From: Trichopria drosophilae
Lineage: Eukaryota; Arthropoda; Insecta; Hymenoptera; Diapriidae
Length of the DNA: 64,000 bases
Direction of reading: 5' to 3'
Assembly: GCA_030407085.1 (NCBI GenBank)
Contig: CM059582.1
Span: 27,727,001 to 27,791,000 of the forward strand
Shown: in pieces, positions 47,280-60,105 of the stretch
Layout: each line of letters opens with the position of its first letter
How positions within the stretch are numbered: position 1 is the first letter of the stretch
Translations under genes and position numbers: made by a program
The notes under the pieces: model-generated
What the model was told of the DNA's origin: nothing
What the model saw: the letters and a program-made list of their open reading frames with translations, nothing else
Databases searched by the model: none

Positions 47280-47470
47280 TTCTCCAAAAGTGATATTAGA
47301 TTTGTGCTCAGTGACTTTGCCACTCCCCTCCCCTAGGGTGAATCTGATGAATTGAGTTATGTTAGATTAGGTTATGTTAAGTTAGGTTAGGTTAGGTGAG
47401 GTTAGGTTAGATTAGTATTTCCGCCTTTTTTCTACAACTGATATCAGATTTAATTCAGGGCCCCAAAAAA
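47280..47470. repeat. Direct repeat flanking a TTAGG-rich stretch
   Basis: 'gtgatattagatttgtgctcag' (about 47.29 kb) recurs as 'ctgatatcagatttaattcag' (about 47.44 kb). Between them lies the TTAGG-rich stretch 47355-47414. The arrangement may be a small repeat unit duplicated around the array. Confidence 0.4.
47355..47414 (+). repeat. Short TTAGG-type array
   Basis: Units of TTAGG (GTTAGGTTAGGTTAGG), some as TTATG, TTAAG or TGAGG, fill about 60 bp. TTAGG is the ancestral insect telomere repeat; short interstitial stretches of it are common in insect genomes. It supports an insect source but does not mark a chromosome end here. Confidence 0.7.
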
Positions 47471-49640
47471 CGTATACGTAGGCATTTATATAAAATTAAT
47501 TTTGATGTTTTAAAGATTTTTTAATGTCCAAGCACCATTTCATTCTTTTTTTATTCTTGAATGCCTGACAGCATCATGAATTTCACATATTGTAAAAATG
47601 GATTTTGATAGATCAATATTTCAGGACTGTTAAATTTTTTACATTAATGACATGTTCCATTTGATCTCCACGTTAAAATAATGAATAAAATTATGATAAA
47701 TCGCGTTTTCTAACGCAAAATCGTCCTGAACTTTGACTGAATTAAGAAATACCAAATTGTAGTCTCAGAAACTGAAAAGTAGGTTATTTTTACGTCAGAA
47801 TTAAAAGATATGATAGAGAAATGATTTTTCAAACTTTGTTTTGCCTACATAATAAAAGCCGTTCATGATGCAAAAATTCGATTCCAGATTCAATTTGATT
47901 TTTTTTTGTAAATAATATTTTTTTAAACCCTACCGGTAAAAAGTTGGCCTCTCAAAATTTATTCAATATAAACAAGAAGAATAGTTTCACTAATGTTGAT
48001 GTTCGATGTTATGGTTTGGAGATATTTTACTGAAACATGAAAAACTGCTTTAGTAGTTTCTGCACTCTTACAAGAATGAAATTTCGTAAACGATTCTCAA
48101 AAAACTAATATTTGAATTGCAGACATTTTGAAAATATGTCACTTTGAAAGCGAATCGGTTTTTTGAGTACTGTTGATGAAATTTCATTATTCTCCATTTT
48201 GCATCTACTGACAAGTTCATCTTTACTGATGTCATCTTGATCTAGAAATTTTGAACTAGTCAAGTATTTCTATGACTAGGATCTTCAATATTAACGAAAG
48301 TATATTTTACGAGACAATCCAATTCTATTAAATATAAACTACACCAAATTTTGGACCTTTTTACGGTGTCTGACCAATAATTAATGTTTTCACTTATTAC
48401 TTATGATATTATCAACATAGAACCGATATTAACAATAAGTTATATTTCAATGATTTTTTAATAATCTTTAGTATCAAGCAAATTGTTGGTATGAAAATAA
48501 TTTACATCAAAATTTCGTCACTATTCAGGACATTCCCTTCGAGACTGGCATAAATACAATTCTTCGTCACCTGTGATTCATGAGAGATATTTAGTAACAA
48601 TTTTCTGTTAAAATACTACATTTCATAATAATTTTCTAAAGAGAACTGAGAGCATTTTAACATAGCACCAAAATAAACTACGCATTCAGTCGCTCAGAAA
48701 ATATTAAAACGAAATATAAGTCCGACATAAATGAGTTTTGAATTCGCAGAAAGTGAAAATAAATGTTGCTATAAATATAAATTGAATGCAAATATCGTAT
48801 CTTTCAACATAATCCCTTTAATTCTTTTCAAACTTGCTCGCAATCGATTCATATTCATGAAAAGCAATCTCCATTGTTACACCATTCTATACGATTATAA
48901 AACGAATACGAGAGAACTCTTATAGCATCTGAGTTTTTCATTCTCTCTTTTGAAAATAAATCCGTATTAATTTCGAATAGTTTTCAATTTGTAACTTTAC
49001 TCGATAAAAAGTGTGTCATTATTTATTCTTGACTTGCTTCCACAATTCATATATAAATAACGCATTTTTTGTTCTAAAATCTGATATAAACGTATGCGAA
49101 GTTTGAATCTACAGTATTCGCATGAAAATCATAAATGAAAATTAAATCTAGTCATAACTTCATGATGTTCGGAGAAGGTTTTAGTATAATCGGTGCAAAG
49201 TGTTCTGTATGCGTCTGTAACAACTAACTCATAAGAAGGATAAAACACCATAAAATTGCAGGTTTTTAAAACCTATTTAAGTACTCGAATGTTAAACAAA
49301 ATTATCAACTAAAAGTAGCACTTGTAAGTCAGTTTTATCATTACAATTTTTTGTCGAATAACTCAAGTTTGACAAAGAGAAAATGAAAATGACAATTTAA
49401 ATTCCAAAACGTTTCTACTTCCAATCAAATAACAAAATTTTTCATTTTCACGCTACTTTCACGCGTTTTTTGTCTATTCTGTAATCTACCCACATTTGTA
49501 ACAATTATTTTTTTCAATCAACAATGTCAAAAAACAAGTTTCATCATTTTTTTGTTGACTGTAGGGGGCCCCAGAAAAGTAATAGTACAAGGTTTTTCGA
49601 AGTGCCATAAGAATACAACTTCTTTTCGAGTACAATTTTC
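47471..49640. other. AT-rich non-coding DNA
   Basis: No supported gene. The 64-codon frame at 48731-48925 is of background composition. Confidence 0.5.
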
Positions 49641-50610
49641 AAAGTATCATGGAATTCCTCCAGTATTAAATAAAATTTTATATTTTTAAATAAAAGAACA
49701 ATTTACAGAGATCAACAAAGAGCGAAAGAAACAAACACATATTATCAAAATTAGGGTGTACAAAATTAAACCCACTCAAAATACTTATGGAATCCGAAAA
49801 AAAGAATATCTGGTAGAGCAAAGAACAAAATTCAAAATTGTTACCGTATTGTACAATAAGTTCTCATTACGAGTTGTGAAGTAAAAAGTGGACAGCAGCA
49901 CCGACGAAACGAAAACAGAACTTCGGCAAATTATGAAGAGAAATATTATATAAAAGGCAAAATAATACGATGAGGTTTCGTTGCAAAATAAAAAAAAAAA
50001 CTACCGGAAAAAAGAATTAAACGAAAAATATTCCTAATGTGCGGGTAAATTTGTGAAAACTGTGAAAATAACAGGAGCAGAGAATTTCATTTCGAAAGCT
50101 TTTCCAGTGCCAGAAGCATAAAGCGAATTAAGAGCGAACGAGACATAAAGAGGGAAGCATTAAATGTGAATATTACGAAACAAGGATTAAAAGACAAATA
50201 TATTTACACCAGAAATTTAAAAAGTCTTTATCATATTAATTTCTTTTGTATGTCATTTAGTAAAGAAAAACTAACTGTAATTAAAATATGAATATCTTTT
50301 AAATATTATCACTACTAAAATTTTAAATTCAACACAAATATAATTTAATTTTGTTTTTATTTTTAAGAAATAAATAAGATTGCAGAAAGAAATAATATGG
50401 AAGAGGTTATCACGAATTATCGAAACTAAAAGTGAATTTCGAAACGTAGGAAGGAGAAAAAAAACAATAAAAAAACAAAGACAAGTAGAAATAATGGTGA
50501 TTGGTGAGGCAGACGTGCACTCGGGATACAAGCATCAAGAGGAGAAAAGAATGAAAGGGAAAGTAGGAGAAATTGGCGGACATATCAACAAGTTAACGAC
50601 GATTTAATTT
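49641..50610. other. Purine-rich segment
   Basis: The plus strand is strongly biased to A and G over much of this stretch (for example 49.68-50.20 and 50.38-50.58 kb). A 75-codon frame (50380-50607) is accordingly Lys/Glu/Arg/Gln-rich. No domain or splice site supports it. The bias itself may reflect strand-specific mutation in a transcribed intron. Confidence 0.4.
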
Positions 50611-51270
50611 GCGCTCGAAAATACGTCAGTAGTTTCCGTACTTTGAACGCTCTGCACTTCTTCTCCACTCCTTTCAAGCACCCGAGCAGTGTCTTAACTT
50701 TTCGTCATAAATACTACCAAAATGCATTTAGTGTCCTCATCGACTAAACTTGTGCTCAAGAGATCAGTAATCACCACGATGTGTACTTTAACCCGACGAT
50801 CTGTTATAAGTTGTTTGATAAATGTCAACATATTTTTGTCCTTAATTATTTTATATTATTTTATCATTTATTTTATATTCAGAGTGTGTTATAAGCAGAG
50901 GGAAAATTTCAACGTCGAATTAAATCCTGACATTATTAATAGTTTATTATGTAACAAGGACGCAATTATCGATATTTGACGAGTGCGAAGATTTCACTGC
51001 AGGGCGCAAAATCGAGTTCTAGTCCCGGACTATTGAAAATATTCTTTTTAACGTCATATTTTCACAAAATAAAGAGCTTGTATTTTAAAAATATTCTGTT
51101 TCCTAACTTGTTTGAATGAAAGTTCATGTAGCCCTTACGAGACTCGTTAAGAAATAATTTTTTATTATTAAATAATAACTTCCCAAAAATTTTGCTTATC
51201 TAGAATTTTCTTTTATAATATTACAAAAATTACAATTAGGCATCATCCATTATTTATTAAAAAAAAAAAA
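50611..51270. other. Non-coding DNA
   Basis: 50.61-50.82 kb is less AT-rich. An 85-codon frame (50722-50979) contains a hydrophobic stretch of about 20 residues, but its composition (Ile, Leu, Phe, Tyr from T-rich DNA) makes it doubtful. Confidence 0.35.
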
Positions 51271-52260
51271 CATAAATTATTTTCACTCCCTCTCCCTCTT
51301 TCTTTCTCTCTCGCTCTCTCTCGCCCCTCTCTCTTCCTCTCTTCCGCTCTTTTTTGGAAATTCGTAATTCTTGAACCTTATCACCCTTTGGGTTTGTTCC
51401 ATGGATTACTAATAAATTTAATCGAATCTAATCTCTCCCTCTCTCCCTATATAAGTGCCTTATTATCTTTATAATTCTATCTTATTTTGTTATTTATGTT
51501 ATTATAGTATTTTGTAATAAGCGTTATTCTATTGACTGTAATTTGTTCAATAATTTGTTCAATATAATAAGCAATAAAAAAACGTATCCATCTATCTATC
51601 TATCCTCTTTCACTCTCCCTCTCTCTTATTACTGCTTAAAACCTTATATTCTATTGTTATAAAATATTGCCTGTAAAATGCTGTTTGTATATTTGCTTCA
51701 TGGCCTTGTGCCTATAGTATAATAAACATTTTTGAATCGAATCGAATCACTCTTCCCTTTCTTTCACTTCCTTTCGCTCTCTATCGCCCTCTCTCTCTCT
51801 CCCTCTCTCGCCCCTCTCTCCCTATCTTTTCAGGAAATTCGTAAATCTTGAACCGTACTACCATTGGGGTTGGTCCCAAGGAATACTAATAAATCTAATC
51901 TAATCTAATCTCTCCCTCTCTCTCATTCTTCCTCTCTCTTATTACTGTTTAGAATCTGATATTATATTGTTAGAAAATATTACCTGTACAATGCTGTTTG
52001 TATATTTTGTAATAAGCGTTATTCTATTGGATTTTTTGTAATTTGTTCAATATAATGAGAGGGGGAGAGATAGGGGGACAGAGCGAGAGAGGGTAGAGAG
52101 AGAAATCGAGAGAGAGTGAAAGAGAAGAAGAGTGATTTGCTTTATGGCCTTGTGTCTACAGTATACTAAACATTTCGCTCTCTGTCACTCACACTTTCTC
52201 TCTTTCACTCTCCCTCTATCTAACTTTCTCTCCCTACCTCTCTCTAGCTCAAAAACCGAT
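51271..52260. repeat. CT/GA tract mosaic with shuffled repeat units
   Basis: CT-rich tracts alternate with short unique-looking units that occur twice. Unit X (51355-51433; 51833-51912) ends in AATAAAT then TAATC repeats. Unit Y ('gtaataagcgttattctattg', 51 and 52 kb) and unit Z ('aatgctgtttgtatattt', with 'catggccttgtg') recur in a different order. In the second set, Y and a GA tract (52057-52132) interrupt Z between 'gtatatttt' and 'tttgctttatggcc'. The AATAAA and TAATC, CTATC and GAATC tails suggest LINE/SINE 3' ends that recombined through the CT tracts. Confidence 0.7.
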
Positions 52261-52785
52261 CTTAACTACTGATAATTAAAATAACTCCAGAACTGGATAA
52301 CTTTTGAAATCTTCGCAATTTTCTTAAAATAATTTCTCTTATTCTAAAGTTCAACGAATTTGTTCTGTTTTTTGCATTTGTTTCAAATAAATTTAAGATT
52401 GTACGATGACGTACGATGACGGATAAACGAATTAATTGGTGAAATTCCTAAATCTATTTTCATACATTTTTTATAGTTAATTGTTAATTGTTACAATTCC
52501 ATAATATTTATATAATTTTACCAATAGTATCAGACAATTATTTTTATCAGGATTCGAATGTGGGACTTTTAAATTGCCTGTTAAATTCCCCTTCCCTTTC
52601 TTCCCCTACCCTTCTAAATTGTATAATCGAGTTTTTGATATCATAAATGAAAAACTATTAATAATCATATTGTTATAAGAATTACACGATTTTTTATCTT
52701 AGTGAAAAGAATTTAAAATGTTCTTCATTTTATAAGAAAACTTTCTAATCTAATTTATTTTTCTTATAATGTTTGTTTATTTTAG
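52261..52785. other. AT-rich non-coding DNA
   Basis: Nothing is seen except a tandem 'gtacgatgac' duplication at about 52.40 kb. Confidence 0.5.
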
Positions 52786-52942
52786 GGAAAGCGATTACAT
52801 AGTTAGCAGTATCGAATTGAAGAAGAAGAAATTTTGGCAGACAGGACGAATGAGAGGCAGTCACATCTCACATGATCCCCCACATGTTGCGTACCACATT
52901 TCCAATATCCGGAAAGGAAATATAATTTCCTTCCGTAAATGA
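52786..52942 (+). CDS. Weak candidate terminal exon
   Basis: A good acceptor (T-rich run and TTTATTTTAG ending at 52785) precedes a block that is less AT-rich than its surroundings. In phase 1 it is open for 51 codons from 52787 to TGA (52940-52942): ESDYIVSSIELKKKKFWQ at the start, then a His/Pro/Ser-rich middle. I do not recognise the peptide. It could be the last coding exon of a plus-strand gene or a conserved non-coding patch with a chance acceptor. Confidence 0.2.
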
Positions 52943-53934
52943 GAGATGGGCGTAAAAGGACTTCTTTATCTATGGTATCTGCGTGGGTAAAGGTTATTTT
53001 TGAAATTTAACTAGATATTGATGCTTAAGTAAACCCGACACTTTTCGTTTTGTTGCCGAACACAACTAATAATACTTTAAAATCAAAGATGAGAATTGTT
53101 CAAAACGTTACTGTGTCAAAAGTATTGTGAACCTTAATTTAGTGAAGTTATTTCTATATTTCTAAGAAAAATGACCGTACATTTTTTATGTTTACTAGTG
53201 TTACCTGGATTTTTACATCATAAGTATAGAAAATTGATTAACTGATGGCATGGTGGTCTGGATGTTGCAAATAAAGAAGAAAGTAAACAAACATGAAAAT
53301 ATTTCCTACGAGATTTTGCTTTTAGTTAGTTTGATAAGGTGTAATATACAACTTGCGGCTAATCCTATAAATAAACCTAAACACGAATTTAGTATCTTCG
53401 TTAATTTTACATTTAAGCATCCAAAAGCGTGATCATAATACACCTACAGTAGTCCAATAAAGAAAGAATTATAGCATTTATTAGACAACGAAATTGAGTT
53501 TACTAATTTAAGATGACGTATTTTTATTCTAAATATTTTATACAAATAAAATATGAGATAAGAATTTGCAAATGTTACTAAAACTGTCCGAAGTAAAACT
53601 TTCGTTTCCTATTTAGAAATACTTCTTTTTTTTACTTCTCCAGGAAGGAAATGTTTAAGAAATATTTTACTAATTTGCATTTCTAATTGTTAGAATGCTT
53701 TACCGCAGAATTCACTAGTAACATAATTGTTTTATGATTGTTATGAAATTAACACTGACATTTACCAAATCTATCCGATTGACATTTTTATGTACAATAG
53801 ACATAATAGATCTTGTAATGACAATTTTAAAAATTACTTTTTCCGGTTTCATAAGATAACACAAGCAGCAACATTTATAACCAGAAACCGGACTATTCTT
53901 TTCGGAAGGTTTTCTTTACGCTGAATTCGAGTTA
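52943..53934. other. AT-rich non-coding DNA
   Basis: Two short frames (53250-53432, 53727-53924) have no recognisable feature. Nothing else is seen. Confidence 0.5.
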
Positions 53935-54615
53935 GCCGCAGAATTGTTCCATCAAGTCACGATCTTCAAATATCCTAACTAAAGTGCAAAAAATGCCGGT
54001 TTTGTCCATTTTCAGTAAGTTTTTGTGTCGAAACAAAATTTTCGTTTATAATTTGGCGAAACGCAGACTAAAGTGCTATTCATCATCTGTAAAATGCTTT
54101 TTAGTAATTCCTAATCGATTTTTTTCATCAAGTCGTCGAAGTTTTTGCCTAGGTATAAATATGATTTTCATACATTTAGTGAATGAGTAATTGTATAAAA
54201 GTAACTACCAAAACGAGACCGACCTTCTTGCTCATATTTCTTTTATTATGTCAGAATTTTGAGATATCCTAACCTAAAAGAAGAAAAAACGCCGTTTTTA
54301 TCCATTCCACAAGATTGTTGTTCATAATTTGGCATAAACCAAATTAATGTACAGTCATCAGAAACCTGTATATACTTTTCCGAAGAGTTTCAATGTGTTG
54401 AATCCAAATCTGATCACAGAATTGCTCTATCACGTCAAGAGTTTGATACATACTAACCTTAAAGTGCAAACATGAAAATCATAATGGTGCGTTGACAAAA
54501 AATTTTGTTCCGCCACAAAAACTTGAAAATGGACAAAAATAGTGTATTGTGTACTTTTAGGTTAGGATATCTCAAAATCATGATGTAATAGAACATATTT
54601 TGCGGCCATCTTTCG
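53935..54615. mobile_element. Family D, second inverted array
   Basis: The left arm (53935-54070) reads 'tcaaatatcctaactaaagtg', 'ttttgtccattttcagtaag' and 'gaaacaaaattttcg'. The right arm (54490-54610) is its inverse ('aaaatggacaaaaat', 'aggttaggatatctcaaaat'). A third unit at 54245-54300 is direct. The ends are less clear than in the 37883 copy. Overlapping short frames are repeat-derived. Confidence 0.7.
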
Positions 54616-54769
54616 ATTGAGCACATCAAAAATCTTTGCAAAAGTACTCTCTTAATCTGAACCAGCGAAAAACTACTAATTGACAGCTCATAGCCGCTAA
54701 TTCTCAACGCTCATTTGCGAGCGCGGTGAGTCAGCCATTAGACACTGATTTCAACAGCGAACTATTCTA

Positions 54770-54990
54770 AATTGGTTGAAATATCATTGAAATGAAATCA
54801 CATTTCTGCCGCTTCAAAACATTGCCTATTCACTGATCGATCCAGTGAATTTAACTGAAATCAGTTGAATGGAATCACGTGATTTTCGCTGGAATATAGT
54901 GTTTGCTAACTGATCAATTATGCGAATTTAGCTAAAATCGACTGAATGGTCTATTTGCGCTAAAAAATCAGCTCCTACTCATCGTAAGTA
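54770..54990 (+). repeat. Short tandem repeat, about 80-bp unit
   Basis: Two units share 'actgatc(g/a)a', 'gaatttaactgaaatcagttgaatgg' in diverged form ('gaatttagctaaaatcgactgaatgg' in the second) and a following 'cgct/cgctaa'. Related words recur at about 55.52-55.62 kb ('aattgactgatttaatagcg'). Confidence 0.5.
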
Positions 54991-56124
54991 ATACACAAAG
55001 CTATTAAAAGTATTTTAATTGCCATAAACACTTAATAGTTTCAAGTATTGTTTGTGGTAAATAGAAGCTAATTTTCAAGTAATATAACTTTGTACACTCC
55101 CCTCAAACTATATAGCAGCATCTGCATTCAATCTTAAAGTTATAAAAACTGTTAAAAACGAACAATCACGACAAACATTAGAGATAATACATGAAACAGA
55201 TCGCTATTATTAAATTTTTCGGTGGCGTCTCCAGTATCTAGAATTTCGTGCTTATATGGGCAACTTGTGGAACTCAAATGAGATTATAAAAACGCAAAAA
55301 ACAACAGAGAGCATTTATTTACAAAAACTTCTTGGGCCAAAAAAACCTGCTTAGATTTGTGGAATAAAGTTTTTGCAGTTGTTCAGTTTCATGTAGCACG
55401 AAAAACAAAACACTGGTTATATTAAGTGATCGGTGTTAAAAGAATGTACAACTGAAGAACCAGTAAAATAGTGGTCTTGAGTTGTACAGGAGTTTATGTA
55501 AATACAACATTTCGAGTAGTTAAATAGTAAAATGAACTGGTTAAACAGTGAAATTGACTGATTTAATAGCGAAAATTGTTTTGCGCTGACGCATTTGGCG
55601 ATATTTTCACTGATTCAGATTGAGAGAGTATAGTCCTGTTTCAGGAATAACGTTTAAGATTATTATGCGACGATATCAATTTAAATAAATTGTTGTTATG
55701 TTAATATCCTAATATAAATAAAAATAATATAACAGTAATATCCTCCAGAAATATAAGTTAACATAATACGTATTAAAAATGTTACGATCAACATTCAACT
55801 TAGATCCTGGACTATGTGTTACAAAATATCACAAACCAGATATAATCTATTATTTTATAATAAAAATATTGTAATAACACTTTATTATACATATCTAATG
55901 TGCTAGTTATGCTATACAAATTATTTTACTCAGGCCTTATTAATGTTGATTTTGCAGTTCAATTGATTTTTGAAAATCAATTGTTTAAAAGTTGAGTAAA
56001 ATAACTATTTATTATTTAATATCTTGTTTGAAACTTTTAAGCCATATTAATAATTGATGTGACTATACGTTAGTCTTTTGCATATACCCAGAAAAGACAG
56101 TTTTGTGAAAAATAGGTAACGTAC
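54991..56124. other. AT-rich non-coding DNA
   Basis: No gene is seen. If the 56125-56227 minus-strand exon is real, this is downstream intron. Confidence 0.45.
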
Positions 56125-56227
56125 CTTCTAAAAATCATATCTTATGGGAAGGGCCGTTCGGTCCCTGCTTCGCCGTTGATGAACAGCTTGTCTCATTTTT
56201 CTTCTCCCGAACGGCTTTCCTATCTGC
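56125..56227 (-). CDS. Candidate minus-strand exon
   Basis: On the minus strand a good acceptor (gatctttttcag) ends at 56228 and a consensus donor (GAAG|GTACGT) starts at 56124. The 103-nt block between is far less AT-rich than its surroundings. One phase reads ADRKAVREKKNETSC... and stops at TGA 14 nt before the donor; another is open to a TAG 6 nt before it. So it is either a 5' UTR exon, or a terminal exon read past its stop. If it belongs with the block at 22507-22750, the intron would be about 33 kb. No family is recognised. Confidence 0.35.
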
Positions 56228-56849
56228 CTGAAAAAGATCATAAAATTTGTTAGTCTCATAAGTTTTGGAATTCTTAATTCCCGTAAAAATACGATATCGC
56301 GTATTTGTTGTATGACTTAAGATAATCAAATTAATTTTTAAATTAATATAAATAATCGCAATACCCAGAATATATAACATTTGAATTACATTTTTAAACA
56401 AAACTTAACGGTTAAAACGAAGTGAAAACGTAATTTGTATATGATTGATCACGTGATATTTGAAAGTTATTTAAATTTTAGTTCATGTGTATTCCATTTA
56501 TAAAAGCGACAATTAAATGTCATTTAGTTATGAAACTCTTGACTAGTTTCTTACTGTATGTAAGACCTGGAAGACGCGCAGGATGTTTCTTAATAATTAA
56601 AAAATGTCAGCCTTCGTATCGTTGCTGACTATTAATTAAAAACTTAATATTTATATCAATTGCAAGTGGGAAAACATCTTTAAAAGATCTTTGTGTTATC
56701 AGTCTAGCAAGCGTCAAGTGTGTCAAGTTGAAACTACATATTTTATTTTTTTTATACAACACGTAGTTCAGGTGGCTAAATAAACATTTAATTACGAAAT
56801 TTTAGTCCGTTTAATAAAACACAGTTACAGAAACTAGTAAGGGTACATG
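56228..56849. other. Non-coding DNA
   Basis: AT-rich, with a moderately GC-richer patch near 56.55-56.63 kb. No gene is seen. Confidence 0.5.
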
Positions 56850-56922
56850 TCAAAAACCCGAATTTAAAAAATCCGAAACATTGAAAAATCGATGTTTCAG
56901 TTTTTCAAATTCGAGTTTTTGA
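56850..56922. repeat. Strong hairpin
   Basis: 32-nt left arm (56850-56881) and 31-nt right arm (56892-56922) pair with few mismatches around a 10-nt loop ('tcaaaaac' / 'gtttttga' at the base, 'gaaacat' / 'atgtttc' at the tip). The unit style ('aaaaacccgaat', 'aaaatccgaaac') is like family E, so it may be a remote copy. Confidence 0.7.
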
Positions 56923-59900
56923 GGTGTTCTTTTTTTGTTAATCCAATGATTACAAATCTTGCATCGGAAAATTACAACTCACTATTGACTTTATGAAATC
57001 ATTCGATTAATTTAAAAAAAGAACATAAAGAAGAGAAAATAACGTATTTTTTTATCATTTCCCGGCGAACTGAACATCGTTAAATGAAGAGAAAGCTTTT
57101 TCAAAATCTTCTTTTCTACATAACTTCACGTCTTGATCGGTAAATTAATATTTGTTTTAATATTCAGCTATAAATTAAAAGTTTATCTAAATCATGATGT
57201 TATGAATTATATAGGTTATACATCTAGTATAATTCGTCAGTGTACTGTAAATTGTCAGTATTTAATATTTAATTTTTCACAAATATAATAAAACCTCCTC
57301 CTCCTCCCAATATTAGCGGTACATGAATGCAGTTGCAGAACAGTTACTGATATATTATATAAATTGTAGATATATATATTAGTATGTGCATTAATATTCA
57401 ATTAGTCGTAATATATTGTAAATAACAAAATGAATAATCTATGCGCAATATTGACACGAATATGTGGACGAATTCTAAAATTTACGCATATTGAAATGTG
57501 AGCTTTTTAATCAACGACATCATAATGAACCGCTCGTGACATTTTTTAAAATCACAATTATCATTTGGCTTTATTTTTTATTTGAAATTTTGAATTACGT
57601 AATCCTGCTGTAATCAACATTCTGAAAAACAAAAAATTAATCACTAAAATTTTGTCGTTAGAAAAGAATTATATACTTGATATTTGTGCTTTTTAAACAA
57701 ATCAGAAAGAAACTACATAAGTTTATCCTCAAAGATATTCTAGAACTAACTAAGTTAATAAAAATTTTTATGTGTTGTCAAATAGACAAAGAAAATCGAC
57801 TGTTTAGCATAATTTAATTTTGGGAGTCTGAAGTATGGACAACAATTATAAATAAATTAATATAATAATATTTTATTACATGTAATAATAGTATATATAC
57901 AACTCTATAGAGGTAAGTTTGTATAAGTAATGTTGTAAACGTTTTACTGAAAACGACTAATAAGATTTACAGTTGTACGTATCGTCACCTGATCCTTTAA
58001 TTTTTTCCAAATTTGTAGTAGAAGACAAACCAGCAACAGTTCACTTTTAAAAACAAAATTAGTTTAATTACCTTATTTTCACTAAAATAAATTTGTGTAA
58101 TTAATAGTCAACATTTTAATATTTTTTGTAAGTAACAGAAAACAGTTGTCTGCTATTGTAAGAATACAAATACGAAAATGCTCATAAAAGGAAACTCAAA
58201 TAACGCGTTTTTAATAATGCTACTAAAATAAGCATGTACAAATTCTTTCGAATATTCTTTTCGCCAAAAACATTCACATATTCTGGTTTTGGAGTGGTTG
58301 GAGAAACATTAAATGCAGTACTTCATTCTGTCTTGATTTCAGAAGAAAATAATTGTCTATACTTTTTGTGTTTTTTAAGAGAAAGAAAATGATTCACGGT
58401 GGGCTTGAAACAACTATAAATAAAAAGTTTTCCGAAATGGGATTTTCTTGTTGATTCTGATACTTCTGAGCTTCTTGTGTATTTTCATTAAAAAATGATT
58501 AAATTCGATCCGGAAGTTTTATATTTAAATTTACTTTTTATAGTAAGCGTAGAAATTAATCAAAATCCGAAGTTTAACGCATGCTTAAATATTTAAAACG
58601 TATATTCTTTTATTTTGTACGATAGGTTATGAAGAAAATAATATATATTGCATAGATTTCTTAATATTTTGCACACAAGAACTCTGAAGCACAGTAAACA
58701 CACAAAGATAATTATATTAATATATAAGATAATAAAGTTTTGTTCAACGAATATAACACGTTTATGTGAAATCATTGAAATGACACATCATTAGTCGCTC
58801 TTATTGTAATATTTATTTACATTTTTTTACATATCATTTAAAATAAATATTAAAAATGGAAACCATTAAATTTGCAAATAGCTTGTAATAAATGTTGCTT
58901 TCTGTTTTACCCAAATAGTTTTAAATTCATGATGAATCGATTCAAAAGCTTGTTTGATGAATATTCCTAATCCTAACTGATGTTGGTTTTAAAATTGTTC
59001 CAGGTATACAAAAATACGCACTTTAAGGGAAATCCCGATGTCTAAATAACTACTTCTGAAGTTGCGTATATATTTGGTATACTCGGGATCTAAAATTTTA
59101 CACAAGCATTAACTACTTCGCGAAAATCACTGTGCACTTATACGAATTTTAAATATCGTAATGGGCAATTATTGCTCAAGTTATCTAATTTATCTAATAA
59201 TTTCTTCATTAAGTGTTCCCATTGAAGCTTGTACCACCGTACGTAACTTCACGCTCCACGTTACACGTTTTTGCCTAGGATACAGCTGTTTCCTTAAATT
59301 TTTTCGACATCTGACTAAATAAAGCATTTACTACTCCTCATTATCTAATTTTGCTAGAAAACGGCTCGACCGATTATTTTTATTTTTTGATAAGATACTC
59401 ATGAAGATCGTCAGTACCAGAATCAACAACTGTTTTTCAACAGATTCAACACACATTTTTAACTAAATTTAAACTTAATATTATGTGAATATTTACCATG
59501 TATTTTAAATATGTTATTAATTTTCTTTAATATTTTTTCAAATAGAAAATATTTCCACATATTTTATTTAATTTCTATTTTCAGTGAAACTTTCAATATT
59601 CCATCACATTTATATTTATTCTCTTCTTTTCATATTGCAGAGAACTGGAAGGATTTTCCCTTGACATATAATATGACATTGCTAACTCAGTTGTAGAGAA
59701 TTTCATGAAACATATCGGATTGCAGCTTATCTGTTTTACAAATATGATTTATACAAATCATTATTGTTTTAATAATCGTAAAATATATGTGAACACAAAA
59801 TTATTTGTGCTAATGCTGTTATACAATACCCTGCAATGGAAAAATTGTTTTATCTTCATTAGTTTCATCTACATTTTTTCTAAGATTCTTCCTTTGTATT

Positions 59901-60105
59901 AATGATTACATTCAATTGTATAATAAATTTTCTTTATCCATTTGAATAATACATTGCCTCTTCTTGGAGATCGCAAAGTAATTCGCTACTGGCCAATATC
60001 ACAAGTTTGAAGATAAAATAACAAAAGATGACAACCTCAATTGTCAACCACACGGGTATTCCTTATTTTTTTGCCAATATTATAAAACGTAACGAAATGC
60101 CCTAA
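56923..60105. other. AT-rich non-coding DNA
   Basis: No gene, repeat or hairpin of note over 3 kb; short frames at 58.6, 59.5 and 59.7 kb are of background composition. A small CTC repeat lies at 57297-57307. Confidence 0.5.

Noticed and set aside
47355..47414. True telomere
   Set aside because: The array is only about 60 bp, degenerate and embedded in ordinary sequence, so it is interstitial.
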